Shown here: positions 36,981 to 48,316 of the stretch, piece by piece | How the letters are laid out: each line of letters opens with the position of its first letter | Numbering within the stretch: the first letter of the stretch is position 1 | Assembly: GCA_019096195.1 (NCBI GenBank) | Contig: JAGTXK010000073.1 | Span: 124,001 to 188,000 of the forward strand | Reading direction: 5' to 3' | Length of the DNA: 64,000 nucleotides | Origin: Boletus sp. NGJ | Taxonomy: Eukaryota > Basidiomycota > Agaricomycetes > Boletales > Boletaceae | Program-made: the position numbers and the translations under genes | The notes under the pieces: model-generated | The model's database searches: none | Told to the model about the DNA's origin: nothing | Seen by the model: only the letters and a program-made list of their open reading frames with translations

Positions 36981-37227
36981 GCAACCTGACCTGTGGAAAA
37001 GCACTCAGTTATGCTCAGTGATATTGACACCATGTCATTGCAGTCACCAACAAAGGAGGTGGTGACATTGAGTTCTCAGAGATGTTGCCTGAGTCCAACA
37101 CAAGTGACTTGAATGTGCCAATGAATAATACAGCCAATGAAAGAGAGTTGGAGAGAGTATGTATTCTAACATCTATCACTCATTTTGCTAATTTTTCATA
37201 TTTCATAGACTCTGATATTGAGGTGAA

Positions 37228-39220
37228 TGAAAGGAACAACCAATGGATGGAAGGATGAAGCCTATACCTGATATTCCAAGCATTGCTAACTAAAGCAATA
37301 TGTGAGGAAGCAAGAGGCAATATTAAGACCAAGGAGAAACATGGTACTCTACTGGCTACTTATATACTACCAGCAGTGGTGCATGGACCGTGCTATGCTA
37401 TGACATTGTAGGTACTGGGTATGACATCACAGGAATGAGGAAATGTTAGTGTCCAATAGCAAAAGAGACTGAAGTGGGAATGAGATGCATGTGTGATATG
37501 CATGTAAGTGAAAGGTAGTCCATAGTGTTCTGGCATGCAGCTACATTGTGATATATCAAAGGAGTCAATAGATAGGAATGTAAAGATGAAATGAAAAGGA
37601 AGTAAAAGAGTAACACTTAGGGTGTTGCATGAGTTGATAATGAGATCTGGTATTGAGATAGGATTGCATTAGGAGATGGATCAGATCTTGTCTAGTATCT
37701 ATGATGGATCTGATAAATAGGTTAATCTAGCATTAGCTTGATTAGTACTTGATGTAGGGTACTGAGCACTACGACAGGTACTGCCTATGGGCCTTGTGAT
37801 GGTATTGTGGGATAGCATCAGTGATCTATGGTATGAGCTGAGGATTGGAGATTGAAAGGAGGGTCGCTGTGAAGCAAGTCCTATCGGTCAAGGATCTGGA
37901 GGCAAGTTCCTGATTAGTAACCTTGTGTGGATACTGAGCACTGCATCAGATATGTCCACAGTGAGGGGGGCATAGTTTAGAGGCATGCAGGCCTATATTT
38001 GTGGCAGTGAATGCCAGGGTTAGCTGTCAGGCTACTTGGTATTGTATGGTAGTAGCAATTACAATGAGAGTACTACTAGTGAAAGTATACATGGGTATGG
38101 GTGATGGTGTGGTGTATCATATGATGTGTTACGCCAGATAACAATGTGACACATTCCTGTATAATCAACCCTGTTTGATTATAGGACTAGCAGGATTTGA
38201 GGGGAAAATACCTCCAGAGGCCCAAGGTTTCCTCTGACTGGGGACCGACTGCTAGCTTTACATAGAGTGTCCTTGTTACCTCTACGACCAATGGCGGAGT
38301 CTTGGATTTACCTATGGTGGTGCAATCCTCCGAGAAGGAAGGGCAGACCGGATGTGGAGGCCAGAAACTAGATCTCTGGGCTTACATGGCCTAGTGCTGG
38401 TGGCGGAGTTCTGGGCTTGCATGGACCAACCTCTGTTGATTGTTGGAGTTGCTGAAGCTTTAGAAGCAGGTAACAGCAACAAGGCCACACAAGTGCATTG
38501 TGATGAGAAGAACGATCATGAGCATGAGGGCGATCACCTCCAGAGCATGAGTGAGGCTTCTGAGGTGAAGTGGAACCAGTAGCGGGAGAAGCTGGTAGAT
38601 TACACAGGAAGGAGTGTAGATCTAGGTTAGGGTTACATGAAAGGCCAGCATTCCCTATTTATAGGCCTCACCCATCTAGGGCAGGCTTCATATCGAATAT
38701 AGTAATCGTAGGTCGCAGACAAAAGATTACTATAAGAGAATCAAGGCATAAGTCAGAATGGGGAAATAGGAACACTAGGCTATGCACGAGAGAGCACAGC
38801 CGGGGAGGCAATGTCTATGATCAGATCAAGAAGAAAGAAGGCATATATCAATGAAATAAACTAGGGAAGGCAGTGTCCAGACCAAACGGGTAGCTTCCTG
38901 AAAAAGGGAGTTATGAGTAACTTCCTAGAAAGCAGGTTCCGGATGGGGCGATGCCTGAGTTGGTGTCACAGGGGAATCCCTGGTCTGAGTCGAAGAACAA
39001 ATCATCCCAAAGTCCTACAGGAGGTGAGGGAAGGGGAAAAGATGTACCCCCTTCAGTAACCATAACATGATGAAGGATATGATGAGGAACTACTCTAGGT
39101 GTATGTGAGGTAAGGCAAGGATGGAGTTTGGTGAATGGTAAACAAATGTATTGTCTATAGGTAGTGTGAGAGTGTAGTGATGGTAGTGATAAATAATGGG
39201 TATCATGTGTGAACGTTTCA
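37228..39220. mobile_element. Solo LTR, family Y, copy 2 (fossil, interrupted)
   Basis: Begins TGAAAGGAAC and ends GAACGTTTCA like copy 1, with target duplication GTGAA at 37223-37227 and 39221-39225. It is interrupted by the family X solo LTR at 38127-39067; without that insert it would be about 1,047 bp. It lies inside the Tnp2/Plavaka-like element. This gives an insertion order: transposon first, then family Y, then family X. Confidence 0.85.
38127..39067 (+). mobile_element. Solo LTR, family X, copy 2 (fossil, nested)
   Basis: A 941 bp LTR starting TGTTACG and ending ATAACA, with a perfect 5 bp target duplication TGATG on both sides (38122-38126, 39068-39072). It is nested within the family Y copy 2 and is inverted relative to family X copy 1. 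No internal genes adjoin it. Confidence 0.85.
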
Positions 39221-39859
39221 GTGAACAACAGTGAATCACACAGCTCGTTAGAGTTGAACTCTGGCTCATCTAGTGATAGGCCAGGATTGGATCAAGACAC
39301 AGGATCAGACGATGATTGATTGCATGAGAACTGGAACTGGGTATATTCAAGAAGGAATTCATGGATCTGTTCAAGCAAACTTTATTGGACAAATTGGATC
39401 TCATGGCAGCCCAGACAAATGAGCAAGATCTCTTCAATTTTCGTATGTTAGACACTCTGTATCTAGTATGCTCAGGAATTGTTATCTAGGCAATGATGTT
39501 CTTACTGATGATGATCGAGACTATATCTGCATATTCAATTTTGTTCTCATAAGTGGAATCTCTCACCAAGCATTCAAGCTGATGTACACCTCATTCCGTC
39601 ATAAAATTCATGTCACCTCCAAGTTTGTTATCCTCCATCAAATTGGCAGTTTTATTAGGTGTCAAGCCTATCCTCTATGACTGTTGTCCTAACTCATGTG
39701 TTGTATATATATTCACCACCAGTACTGTCCATTTTGCCAAGAACCATGCCTGAAATATAATGGACAACCTCATCATCAATACCTTTACCTTCCCTTGATT
39801 CCCTGTCTCCAGGGTTTTTTTTTCCAGCACTGACATGATCAAGAAATTGTTGTATTGTA

Positions 39860-41469
39860 CAGTGGCTCAAAAAACTGTCCGCATGTTTGGTCATTTTTCA
39901 CTAAACATGTTATTCCCAAATAATCCCTAATCCTTACCCTAACATATAGGTGTATGAAATACAGCACTGACCCTTGGCGTTCTATCCATCAAGGTTGTAA
40001 GACATATGAATAAGAATTGATGAACTGGCAGCCATTTGAAAACAATAACTCATTCGGACAGTTTTTTGACTCTAAGTTTTGATTACATATATTGGACCCT
40101 AGCATGCTGTAATATGATTACATACATTTGGTAAGGCTTCTATTATGTCACCATTATGTAACTGAGTGTCAGACAACATATATAAACCTCCATCATTCCA
40201 TGTTTATTTTCCCACCATCACCATGAAACCCATTTCCATCTCTCAAAGAAACAATATCATCTCTCTCTCCTCTCATGGGCTTTCCTCTAGGAAAATCTCT
40301 GCCCAAACTGGCCTAGGGAAGTCTACAGTATGCCAAGTGCTTCAGGAACTCCAGCCAGAGAAGACTAGGCTTCTTGATGGCTGTCCTTCCAAGCTTACCT
40401 CTACCAACAAAAGAGCTATTGTCCAGCAAATTATTACTAGCAAGGCCAGGAATGCTGTTCATGCTGCCCAATACGTCAATACCATTATTGATACCCCTTT
40501 CTATCCTCAGACAGTTAGAAATACTCTCAAGGAAGCCTCCTTAAAGGCTGTGGTAAAGAAGAAAAAGCCACTGCTTTCTAGTGGTCACAAGAAAAGAAGA
40601 TTAGCCTTTGCTCTCAAGTACCAGCATTGGACTGTGAAGGACTGGAAGAGAGTTATATAATCAGATGAGACCAAGATAAATAGGATTGGGTCAGATGGGC
40701 AGGAGTATGTGTGGAAAAAGAAAGGAGAGGGGCTAATTGCTAGAGAGATCCAAGGCACAGTCAAGTTTGGAGGAGGTTCACTGATGGTATGGGGCTGCAT
40801 AGGGTGGAATGGAGTGGGGATTTTGAGTGAGGTGGAGGGGAGAATGGATGCTGAACAGTATGTGGCCATATTGGAGCAGGGGTTGCTACAAAGCATGGAG
40901 GAATCTGGAATTCCAGAAGATGACATTATCTTTCAACAAGATAATGATCCCAAGCATACCTCTAAAAGAGCCCAAAGATGGTTTGAAGAGCAAGGAATCA
41001 AGCTTCTGGACTGGCCTGCACAATCTCCAGACCTTAATCCCATTGAACATACTTGGAATCACCTCAAGAGATGCCTCTCAGGTTATGAAAATGCTCCTAC
41101 AGGTGTTCATCAATTGTGGGAAAGAGTAGTGGAGCAGTGGGGAAAGATTGATGAGGAACAGTGTCAGAAATGGATAGAAAGTATGCCTAGAAGGATTGAA
41201 GCAGTTATCAAGGCCAAAGGAGCTCATACCAAGTACTAGATACCTAGATAAATTTAGAGTCAAAAAACTGTCCGAATGAGTCATTGTTTTGAAATGGCTG
41301 CCAGTTCATCAATTCTTATTCATATGTCTTACAACCTTGATGGATAGAAAGCCAAGGGTCAGTGCTTTATTTCATACACCTATATGTTAGGGTAAGGGTT
41401 AGGGGTTATTGGGGAATAACACGTTTAGTGAGAAATGACCAAACATGCGGACAGTTTTTTGAGCCACTG
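39860..41469 (+). mobile_element. Tc1-like transposon, copy A
   Basis: A 1,610 bp Tc1/mariner element flanked by TA target duplications (39858-39859, 41470-41471). The ends are long inverted repeats of about 215 bp starting CAGTGGCTCAAAAAACTGTC. Within each end the outer motif CAAAAAACTGTCCG recurs at the inner edge in opposite orientation (about 40055-40076 on the left), suggesting two transposase-binding sites per end. It lies in the Tnp2/Plavaka-like element. Confidence 0.92.
40223..41239 (+). pseudogene. Tc1 DD34E transposase with one internal stop
   Basis: A 339-codon reading frame, the usual Tc1 length, starting MKPISISQ. The N-terminal helix-turn-helix pair includes ISLSSHGLSSRKISAQTGLGKSTV. 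The catalytic core has SDETK (first Asp), QQDNDPKHTS (second Asp) and SPDLNPIEHTW (Glu), with 34 residues between the last two: a DD34E triad. A single TAA at 40658-40660 interrupts the frame just before SDETK; otherwise it is open. The same stop is present in copy B. The stop likely replaces Trp or Phe, judging from relatives. Full-length product would require read-through. Confidence 0.9.
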
Positions 41470-43560
41470 TAGCTCATACAGTATCAGCAAACAGTTGGAC
41501 AAATATCAGATGTTTTTGATGGTGATCACTATCAACATCTTCTCTGTCATCATGTTGTCATCAATGATGAGAAGTTAAACCACCAGTACTTCTCAGATCC
41601 ATGCAACATTGCCTTGTCACTTTGCACAAACAGCTACCTGCTCCAGAAGCGACAATGAGGAAGGCCAACAGCAACTCCTATTCCATTGCAAAATTACAAC
41701 CTCCCCCCTCAAATTCAGATGCGACTTCATAACTTAATCTGTCTTGGCATCATTCCTGGCCCACATTAATCCAAAGACCTTAGCATCCTTTCTATGCCTG
41801 CTCAACAATGAAATGGCAGAACTTGCATATGATGTGCCCACATTTGATGCAGTAGAAAAATGCATATTTCAAATGCATGCTTATATCATTTTCAAACTTG
41901 GCAACATCATTGCAATTGAGAAGTTTATGCAAATCAAAGGTCACAATGCAATTTACCCATGTCAGTCATGTAAAATACAAGCTGTCCATGGCACAGGGAA
42001 TACATACTATGTTCCTCTTCAACCCCTGAAAGCAACTCACTTAACCCAAATCCAAATGGAGTGGAAGGTAGACAAACTCCCCCTTCAGATCTCTGGACTG
42101 GGCAATTCAAGGAGCTCGATGGAGGAGACAAGGAGTTCAAGATTAGTCAACATATATGGGAGGAGGTTGGAAAAGAGACCACCACTACTGTGCAAAACTT
42201 CCCAGCTTCATTTGTGTGAGTCCTGAGCAATATCACCACTGATTGGTCACTCTTCACTGCAGAGTCCTGGTGTTTTGGTTCATATATCTTGTACCAATCC
42301 TTCTTAATGGCCACTTTCCAAAAGTGAAGTACTACAAGCACATGTACAAACTTGCTGATATTACTGTATCTCAAACAACTTGCTGTTCAATTCAAACTAT
42401 CTGATAAGCTTGTGCATATGGACAACTGAGAAGGTCATGATGGTGTGATTGGCTATGAATGTAGTCTCAGTGAATGTGGGTGAACCTACAGTGCAAGCAC
42501 ACATGTCTGACATACTGTACTAGTATCCTTTAGATCCCAACCATATACTTCGCCCACCATACAAGAAGCTCAAAGAAGTAGACCCTGGGCTATAGGATAA
42601 AGTTGCAGCATATATAGAATCTATACTTGGCAAACGTCGCTCAGAAGTCAAACGACGACTACTGCTCCCTTTCTATTCTGCAGGAAGACTCAGAATTCAA
42701 AATGGTGGCAATATTTAAAAAAAAAAAACAAGTTACCCAGAGATTCAGACCATGGGCAAGGAAAAATTACTACATGAAGGTATATCTCTTATCACACTGC
42801 ACAAGCTGCATGTTGGAGAGGCTGAGATGTTAAATCTAGTATATTGTGGAGTTCAAAACACAAAGTGATACCCTTCAACAGGTGAACTACAGAGACCTCA
42901 AACAAATTCTCATAGTGACTATGCCAGAAGATGGTTTCTTCACTGGACTCAGTGGAAAAACCCTAGCTTTTGCCCTTGTTACCCCATGGAACACAGATGA
43001 AAAGGTTGCTTTTCAGAAAACAGTATATATGACATCTCACAAAGCAAGTGTCATCACTGATGTTCATAGCCTTGAAGCCACAGTCAGCCTCGTGGAAACC
43101 TGTAAGAGGTGGGGCATGATTGATAGGATGATGGGAGGGGTAACTACAAGCTTCATTGATGTGGGTATGATATAGGGCCCAAGTAGTGAGAGTGGAAGTG
43201 AAGATGAGTCATTTATGGGCAAGATAATGATCTGAAGGTAGTGCATTCATCAGCATGCACACCATGATGACTAGTAGTATGTTATGGGCATCAAACTCAC
43301 ATACCAAGGCTGCTCAGGCCAGGGCTGATAACAAGTGTCTAATGGGACTGAAGACGAGTGTCATTGAATGGCCTGGGAATGAATATTATTGACCACTGTC
43401 AGAGACTCTACAATCCATTGTCAGGCAGGTGACATTGATAAGATGTGACCAAGCAATCAGTCACAAATACACTCAATTTGGTAAGATGAGAGTCACAGAC
43501 ACCAATTTTGCATGACTTTACTTCTCTCAGTGTACAGCAGTATTTTGCAGCTACTGTATA

Positions 43561-45170
43561 CAGTGGCTCAAAAAACTGTCCGCATGTTTGGTCATTTTTC
43601 ACTAAATGCATGTTATTCCCCAATAACCCCTAACCCTTACCCTAACATATAGGTGTATGAAATGAAGCACTGACCCTTGGCTTTCTATCCATCAAGGTTG
43701 TAAGACATATGAATAAGAATGGATGAACTGGCAGCCATTTCAAAACAATGACTCATTCGGACAGTTTTTTGACTCTAAATTTATCTAGGTATCTAGTACT
43801 TGGTATGAGCTCCTTTGGCCTTGATAACTGCTTCAATCCTTCTAGGCATACTTTCTATCCATTTCTGACACTGTTCCTCATCAATCTTTCCCCACTGCTC
43901 CACTACTCTTTCCCACAATTGATGAACACCTGTAGGAGCATTTTCATAACCTGAGAGGCATCTCTTGAGGTGATTCCAAGTATGTTCAATGGGATTAAGG
44001 TCTGGAGATTGTGCAGGCCAGTCCAGAAGCTTGATTCCTTGCTCTTCAAACCATCTTTGGGCTCTTTTAGAGGTATGCTTGGGATCATTATCTTGTTGAA
44101 AGATAATGTCATCTTCTGGAATTCCAGATTCCTCCATGCTTTGTAGCAACCCCTGCTCCAATATGGCCACATACTGTTCAGCATCCATTCTCCCCTCCAC
44201 CTCACTCAAAATCCCCACTCCATTCCACCCTATGCAGCCCCATACCATCAGTGAACCTCCTCCAAACTTGACTGTGCCTTGGATCTCTCTAGCAATTAGC
44301 CCCTCTCCTTTCTTTTTCCACACATACTCCTGCCCATCTGATCCAATCCTATTGATCTTGGTCTCATCTGATTATATAACACTCTTCCAGTCCTTCACAG
44401 TCCAATGCTGGTACTTGAGAGCAAAGGCTAATCTTCTTTTCTTGTGACCACTAGAAAGCAGTGGCTTTTTCTTCTTTACCACAGCCTTTAAGGAGGCTTC
44501 CTTGAGAGTATTTCTAATGTCTGAGGATAGAAAGGGGTATCAATAATGGTATTGATGTATTGGGCAGCATGAACAGCATTCCTGGCCTTGCTAGTAATAA
44601 TTTGCTGGACAATAGCTCTTTTGTTGGTAGAGGTAAGCTTGGAAGGACAGCCACCAAGAAGTCTAGTCTTCTCTGGCTGGAGTTCCTGAAGCACTTGGCA
44701 TACTGTAGACTTCCCTAGGCCAGTTTAGGCAGAGATTTTCCTAGAGGAAAGCCCATGAGAGGAGAGAGAGATGATATTGTTTTTTTGAGAGATGGAAATG
44801 GATTTCATGGTGATGGTGGGAAAATAAACATGGAATGATGGGGTTTATATATGTTGTCTGACACTCAGTTACATAATGGTGACATAATAAAAGCCTTACC
44901 AAATGTATGTAATCATATTACAGCATGCTAGGGTCCAATATATGTAATCAAAACTTAGAGTCAAAAAACTGTCTGAATGAGTCATTGTTTTGAAATGGCT
45001 GCCAGTTCATCAATTCTTATTCATATGTCTTACAACCTTGATGGATAGAAAGCCAAGGGTCAGTGCTTTATTTCATACACCTATATGTTAGGGTAAGGAT
45101 TAGGGGTTATTGGGGAATAACACATTTAGTGAAAAATGACCAAACATGCGGACAGTTTTTTGAGCCACTG
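43561..45170 (-). mobile_element. Tc1-like transposon, copy B (inverted)
   Basis: Also 1,610 bp, flanked by TA (43559-43560, 45171-45172), inserted in the opposite orientation 2.1 kb from copy A in the same host element. Sequence is nearly identical to copy A including both inverted-repeat ends. Confidence 0.92.
43793..44808 (-). pseudogene. Tc1 transposase, more decayed copy
   Basis: The last 176 codons are identical in protein to copy A. The frame shares the stop before SDETK and, in addition, has an early stop within the helix-turn-helix region (KISA-stop-TGLG) and a 1 bp deletion near 44520 that changes frame after FYPQT. It cannot make active transposase by itself. Confidence 0.88.
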
Positions 45171-45524
45171 TACATTCTTTCCCTAGACACTGCACAGTGC
45201 ATATTAACTGGTTTTGTAATCACAGATCAGACACATAGTGTAAATCACATAGGAACAGTCAATTACTGGCCAACCTATGAACATCACATTCTGCAAATTG
45301 ATTTGATGGTGGCTGATGATGATCACTATGGTACTACTGATGGCACTACTCATAACAACTTGAAGTAAACCCTGAAGCAGTGGCCTGATAATATAGACTT
45401 CAATCAGCTGTCCATGTCAATGTGGCTTGTCTAGTACCGGAACATGGAGGACCTTTCATAGTACACATGGAAAGAATCATCTACAATTCTCAATGCCAAT
45501 TGACTTACCAGATGTGCAAGCATA

Positions 45525-45762
45525 CATCAGTAAAATTACATGCATCTTAATCTGTCTTATTCAGCTTATTAACTTGCACAACATTTCCAAATCTGACACA
45601 AACAAATTCTAAGCTTCATTTTGTTGAAAAGTAAAATAGTTTGATTGTAGTTGATGTTTCTGATGTTCTGGAACACATGATCATGGTATTGAATATATTT
45701 TGCAATTTGACAAGCAGAATTAGCTAAAATAAGCCAAATTAAGACATGTAATTTTACTGATG
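45525..45762. mobile_element. MITE-like element at island edge
   Basis: A 238 bp non-coding element with 18 bp perfect terminal inverted repeats CATCAGTAAAATTACATG, followed by a further imperfect match, and flanked by TA on both sides (45523-45524, 45763-45764). TA duplication and size suggest a Tc1/mariner-type MITE, but its ends do not match the Tc1 copies here. Confidence 0.75.
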
Positions 45763-45764
45763 TA

Positions 45765-46163
45765 GAGTCACTGTCGGGCCGCTCAACTCGCGCTATTCTC
45801 CGTTCGATGCGCACTCATATTTTGAGCTAGCTGAAATAGGTTGACAGTGACACTCACCGCCCGCATTGCACAGTACTGGTGGTATGTGCCACATCCACGA
45901 TGCGCCGTACCGGGTCCCTACCTATCCCATTCCAAGAAGCCACTCGCACAGCACCACTGCAGCTGTGCTCGTATCCCTTGGCTTACGTATGGAGCGTTGT
46001 TCCAAAGGGTTGCATTTATCTTGTTTGAAGAGTCACTCCCTAACCTTATTAGACCGTCCGCATGACGATTCAACCGATTGTTCGCCTCCCATCTAGTGCC
46101 CGCGTCCTATCCCAGCTTCCTTCATCCCGTCGACCCATTCCCACTTCCATCCGCTGACCGACG
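45765..46163 (+). promoter_or_regulatory. Upstream region of the intact sugar transporter
   Basis: GC content rises sharply just right of the MITE, and about 400 bp then separate it from the transporter ATG. A CT-rich run (46085-46150, with TTCCTTCATCCC and CCACTTCC) lies just before the start, as is common in basidiomycete promoters. No clear TATA box was seen. Confidence 0.45.
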
Positions 46164-47925
46164 ATGAACTTGAAGAAAGAGCTCGACGAGCTTCTCCACT
46201 ACCGAAACGCGTACTTTCTTGCCTTCTCTGCGACGACGGGATACGTCTGCTTTGGATGGGACATTGGGCTGATTGGTGGTGTTCTCGCCCTTCCTTCGTT
46301 TCAGCAGTATTTTGGGCTCGATCAAGAGTCGGTGGCTGCACGTGCCGCGTTGAGCGGGAACATCGTATCCATACTCCAAGCTGGCGGACTGTGGGTTTCT
46401 CTCAATGCTTGTAGAGCGGGTGCCAACTTATTGTCTCATGTCAGCTTCGGAGCGTTGGTATCCACCTGGTTTGCAAGCCGCTATGGAAGGAAACCGTCCA
46501 TGCTTGCTTCCGCTATCATCTTCCTCATAGGGAGTGTGATACAGTCGATCGTGGGCCTCGGTAGTACGCCAGTTGTTGGACTCAAACTGTTCTACTTTGG
46601 TCGGTTCTTTGGTGGCGTCGGCGTCGGGTTAATGGCCGCTCTCGTACCGACCTACGTATCTGAATGTGCACCGCGGGCCATTCGCGGGCGTTGTACCGGC
46701 AGCATTGAGGTGGCCGTTGGACTGGGGAACATGTTGAGTTGCAAGTATTTTTTCACTATCGTCGCGCCGCCCGGCTGTCTCACATCCCTCCGATCTAGTC
46801 TGGGTCAACTATGGCGTCGCTATTCGAATCCCTTCTGGACAGACTCAGTGGCGCCTTCCTATCATCGTTCAGATCATTCCGGGCGTCCTCTTCTTCTTCT
46901 TCATGCTCTTCCAGCCAGAATCGCCTCGTTGGTTAGTCGAAAGGAAACGATATGAAGATGCCGCCAAATCGCTCGCTTATATTGCGCGCGTTGACCCTGC
47001 CTCTCCCGCGGTGCAATCAACCCTCCTGGAGATCCGTGCAGACTTTGTTGGCCGTCATAAACTCGGCATCCTTTCGCAATTCCGCAAGATGGGAGAGAAC
47101 AAGACGATCGCGCTTCGTTGCGTCATCCCTCCCCTGCTCACCTTCTTCCAACAATGGACGGGGACAAACGCGATCAACTACTACGCCCCACAGATATTCG
47201 CGTCCATTGGTATCTCAAGCACGACAGCATCGCTCCTTGCGACAGGTATCTACGGTGTGGTGAAATTCGTCGTGACGTGTCTCGTGCTCGGATTCGTGAT
47301 CGAATCATGGGGCCGTAAACGCACACTCTTTTACGGCGGCATCGCTCAAGGTCTGATGATGCTCTGGATCGGGGGCTACGTGGCCATCCATCCACAGCCC
47401 AAGGTGGTACCCACAACGTACGTCTCCATCGTCGCCATCTACCTGTACGGTGTCTTTTTCTGCCTCGGGTGGGGCTTCACGCCGCTCGTCCTCGGATCTG
47501 AAGTGGCCCCGGGACATCTCCGGCCAGCGGTCATGTCCCTCGCCTCCAGTATGACCTGGCTGTTCACGTACGTGATCGCGCAGATCACGCCGACGATGTT
47601 GGCGCAGATCACGTGGGGGACGTATGTTGTCTTTGGGGTCGCGAGCGTGGTGATGGCGCTGTGGGTATGGGTGGGGGTGCCTGAGACGACGGGGGTGCAG
47701 CTTGAGGACATCAAGTGGTTGTTTGAAGGGGATCTTTGGATACGATGTGTGCAGGACGCGCCGGGTGGACGCTGGCTGCTTGGGAAGCGGCGCGCGATGA
47801 GCGTAGATGCGTTGAAGAAGCGGGCAGAGGGCGTCGTGGTGGAGGGTGCACGAGGCGGAAGCGATGTGTCAGACGAGGAGATCATGGCGCCAGAGAAGCT
47901 GTCGGACGGCTTACACGGTATCTGA
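46164..47925 (+). CDS. MFS sugar porter (quinate/hexose transporter-like)
   Basis: Three exons deduced: 46164-46390, 46445-46740 and 46799-47925, coding 549 residues, with phases that agree. It begins MNLKKELDELLHYRNAYFLA and then YVCFGWDIGLIGG, the first helix of the sugar porter family. Other family motifs are ASRYGRKPSM (R-x-G-R-K), PTYVSECAPRAIRGR, QWRLPIIVQIIPG, PESPRWLVERKRY, QQWTGTNAINYYAP, ESWGRKRT and VPETTGVQLEDI. Twelve membrane helices are expected. The second intron starts with GC (GCAAGT), which restores NMLSFWVNYG; a GT donor three bases upstream in phase would give NMLIWVNYG. It lies tail to tail with AA14 copy 2 and should import a sugar or quinate by proton symport. Substrate is unknown. 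Confidence 0.85.
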
Positions 47926-48316
47926 GTGGCGTCTATCGTGGAGGATAATAGGCCTATGGTTGTCTACTTCATATCACAATACGACAAGTCTTGTTGTTTT
48001 TCTGAATATGCAGCTTATTGTGATGATTCGAGGGTCATATGAAGATGGTATCCAGGGCTCCGGCCCTTGTTCAGGAACATTGCATTTTGCATTCTACAGG
48101 GGTAACTTAGTGACCAGAACGAACGTTACACAGCTAACAAAGACCGGATAAGCCTAGCACGCGTCAACGCGGGACAAAGGCGGAAAACACGCAGAGCCTG
48201 GGACTATATGGGTATACGACGGAGTAAAGCAAAATGATGATCACAGAAAAAAAGGCACCAGGTCGAGAAACATCGAACTTAGAGGGGATCCGAGATATTC
48301 AATCCCCTTTCTGGGC
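47926..48316. other. Shared 3' intergenic region
   Basis: About 390 bp between the convergent transporter and AA14 genes. Closely similar to 22664-23166 in the left cassette. No gene. Confidence 0.5.

Larger units (their letters stand above)
37030..43170 (+). pseudogene. Tnp2/Plavaka-like transposase remnants
   Basis: Recognisable pieces in order: a Ser/Asp-rich N-terminal stretch (37.1-37.2 and 39.23-39.3 kb); a zinc-ribbon-like CPFCQEPCLKYNGQP followed by LPLIPCLQ near 39727-39815; VFDGDHYQHL and YFSDPCNIALSLCTN near 41510-41640; then the central Tnp2 signature near 41800-42030 (AYDVPTFDAVEKC, IKGHNAIYPCQSCK, TYYVPLQP). A C-terminal piece at 42846-43175 includes TDVHSLEATVSLVETCKRWG and RWGMIDRM. 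Multiple stops and frame changes show it is dead. Family members cut and paste DNA; the CxxC pair after IKGHN is typical. Confidence 0.7.
36980..45520 (+). mobile_element. Tnp2/Plavaka-like DNA transposon, decayed, with nested insertions
   Basis: A broken CACTA-superfamily (Tnp2 / Plavaka-like) element read on the plus strand in pieces, interrupted by the family Y solo LTR (37228-39225), Tc1 copy A (39860-41471) and Tc1 copy B (43561-45172). Removing the insertions makes neighbouring pieces continuous, for example a Ser/Asp-rich stretch across the LTR. Ends are approximate; terminal repeats were not found. The insertions within it must be younger than it is. Confidence 0.7.

Noticed and set aside
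33689-39220. One full LTR retrotransposon with LTRs at 33.7 and 37.2 kb
   Set aside because: Each LTR copy has its own perfect target duplication on both sides, so they are separate solo LTRs.
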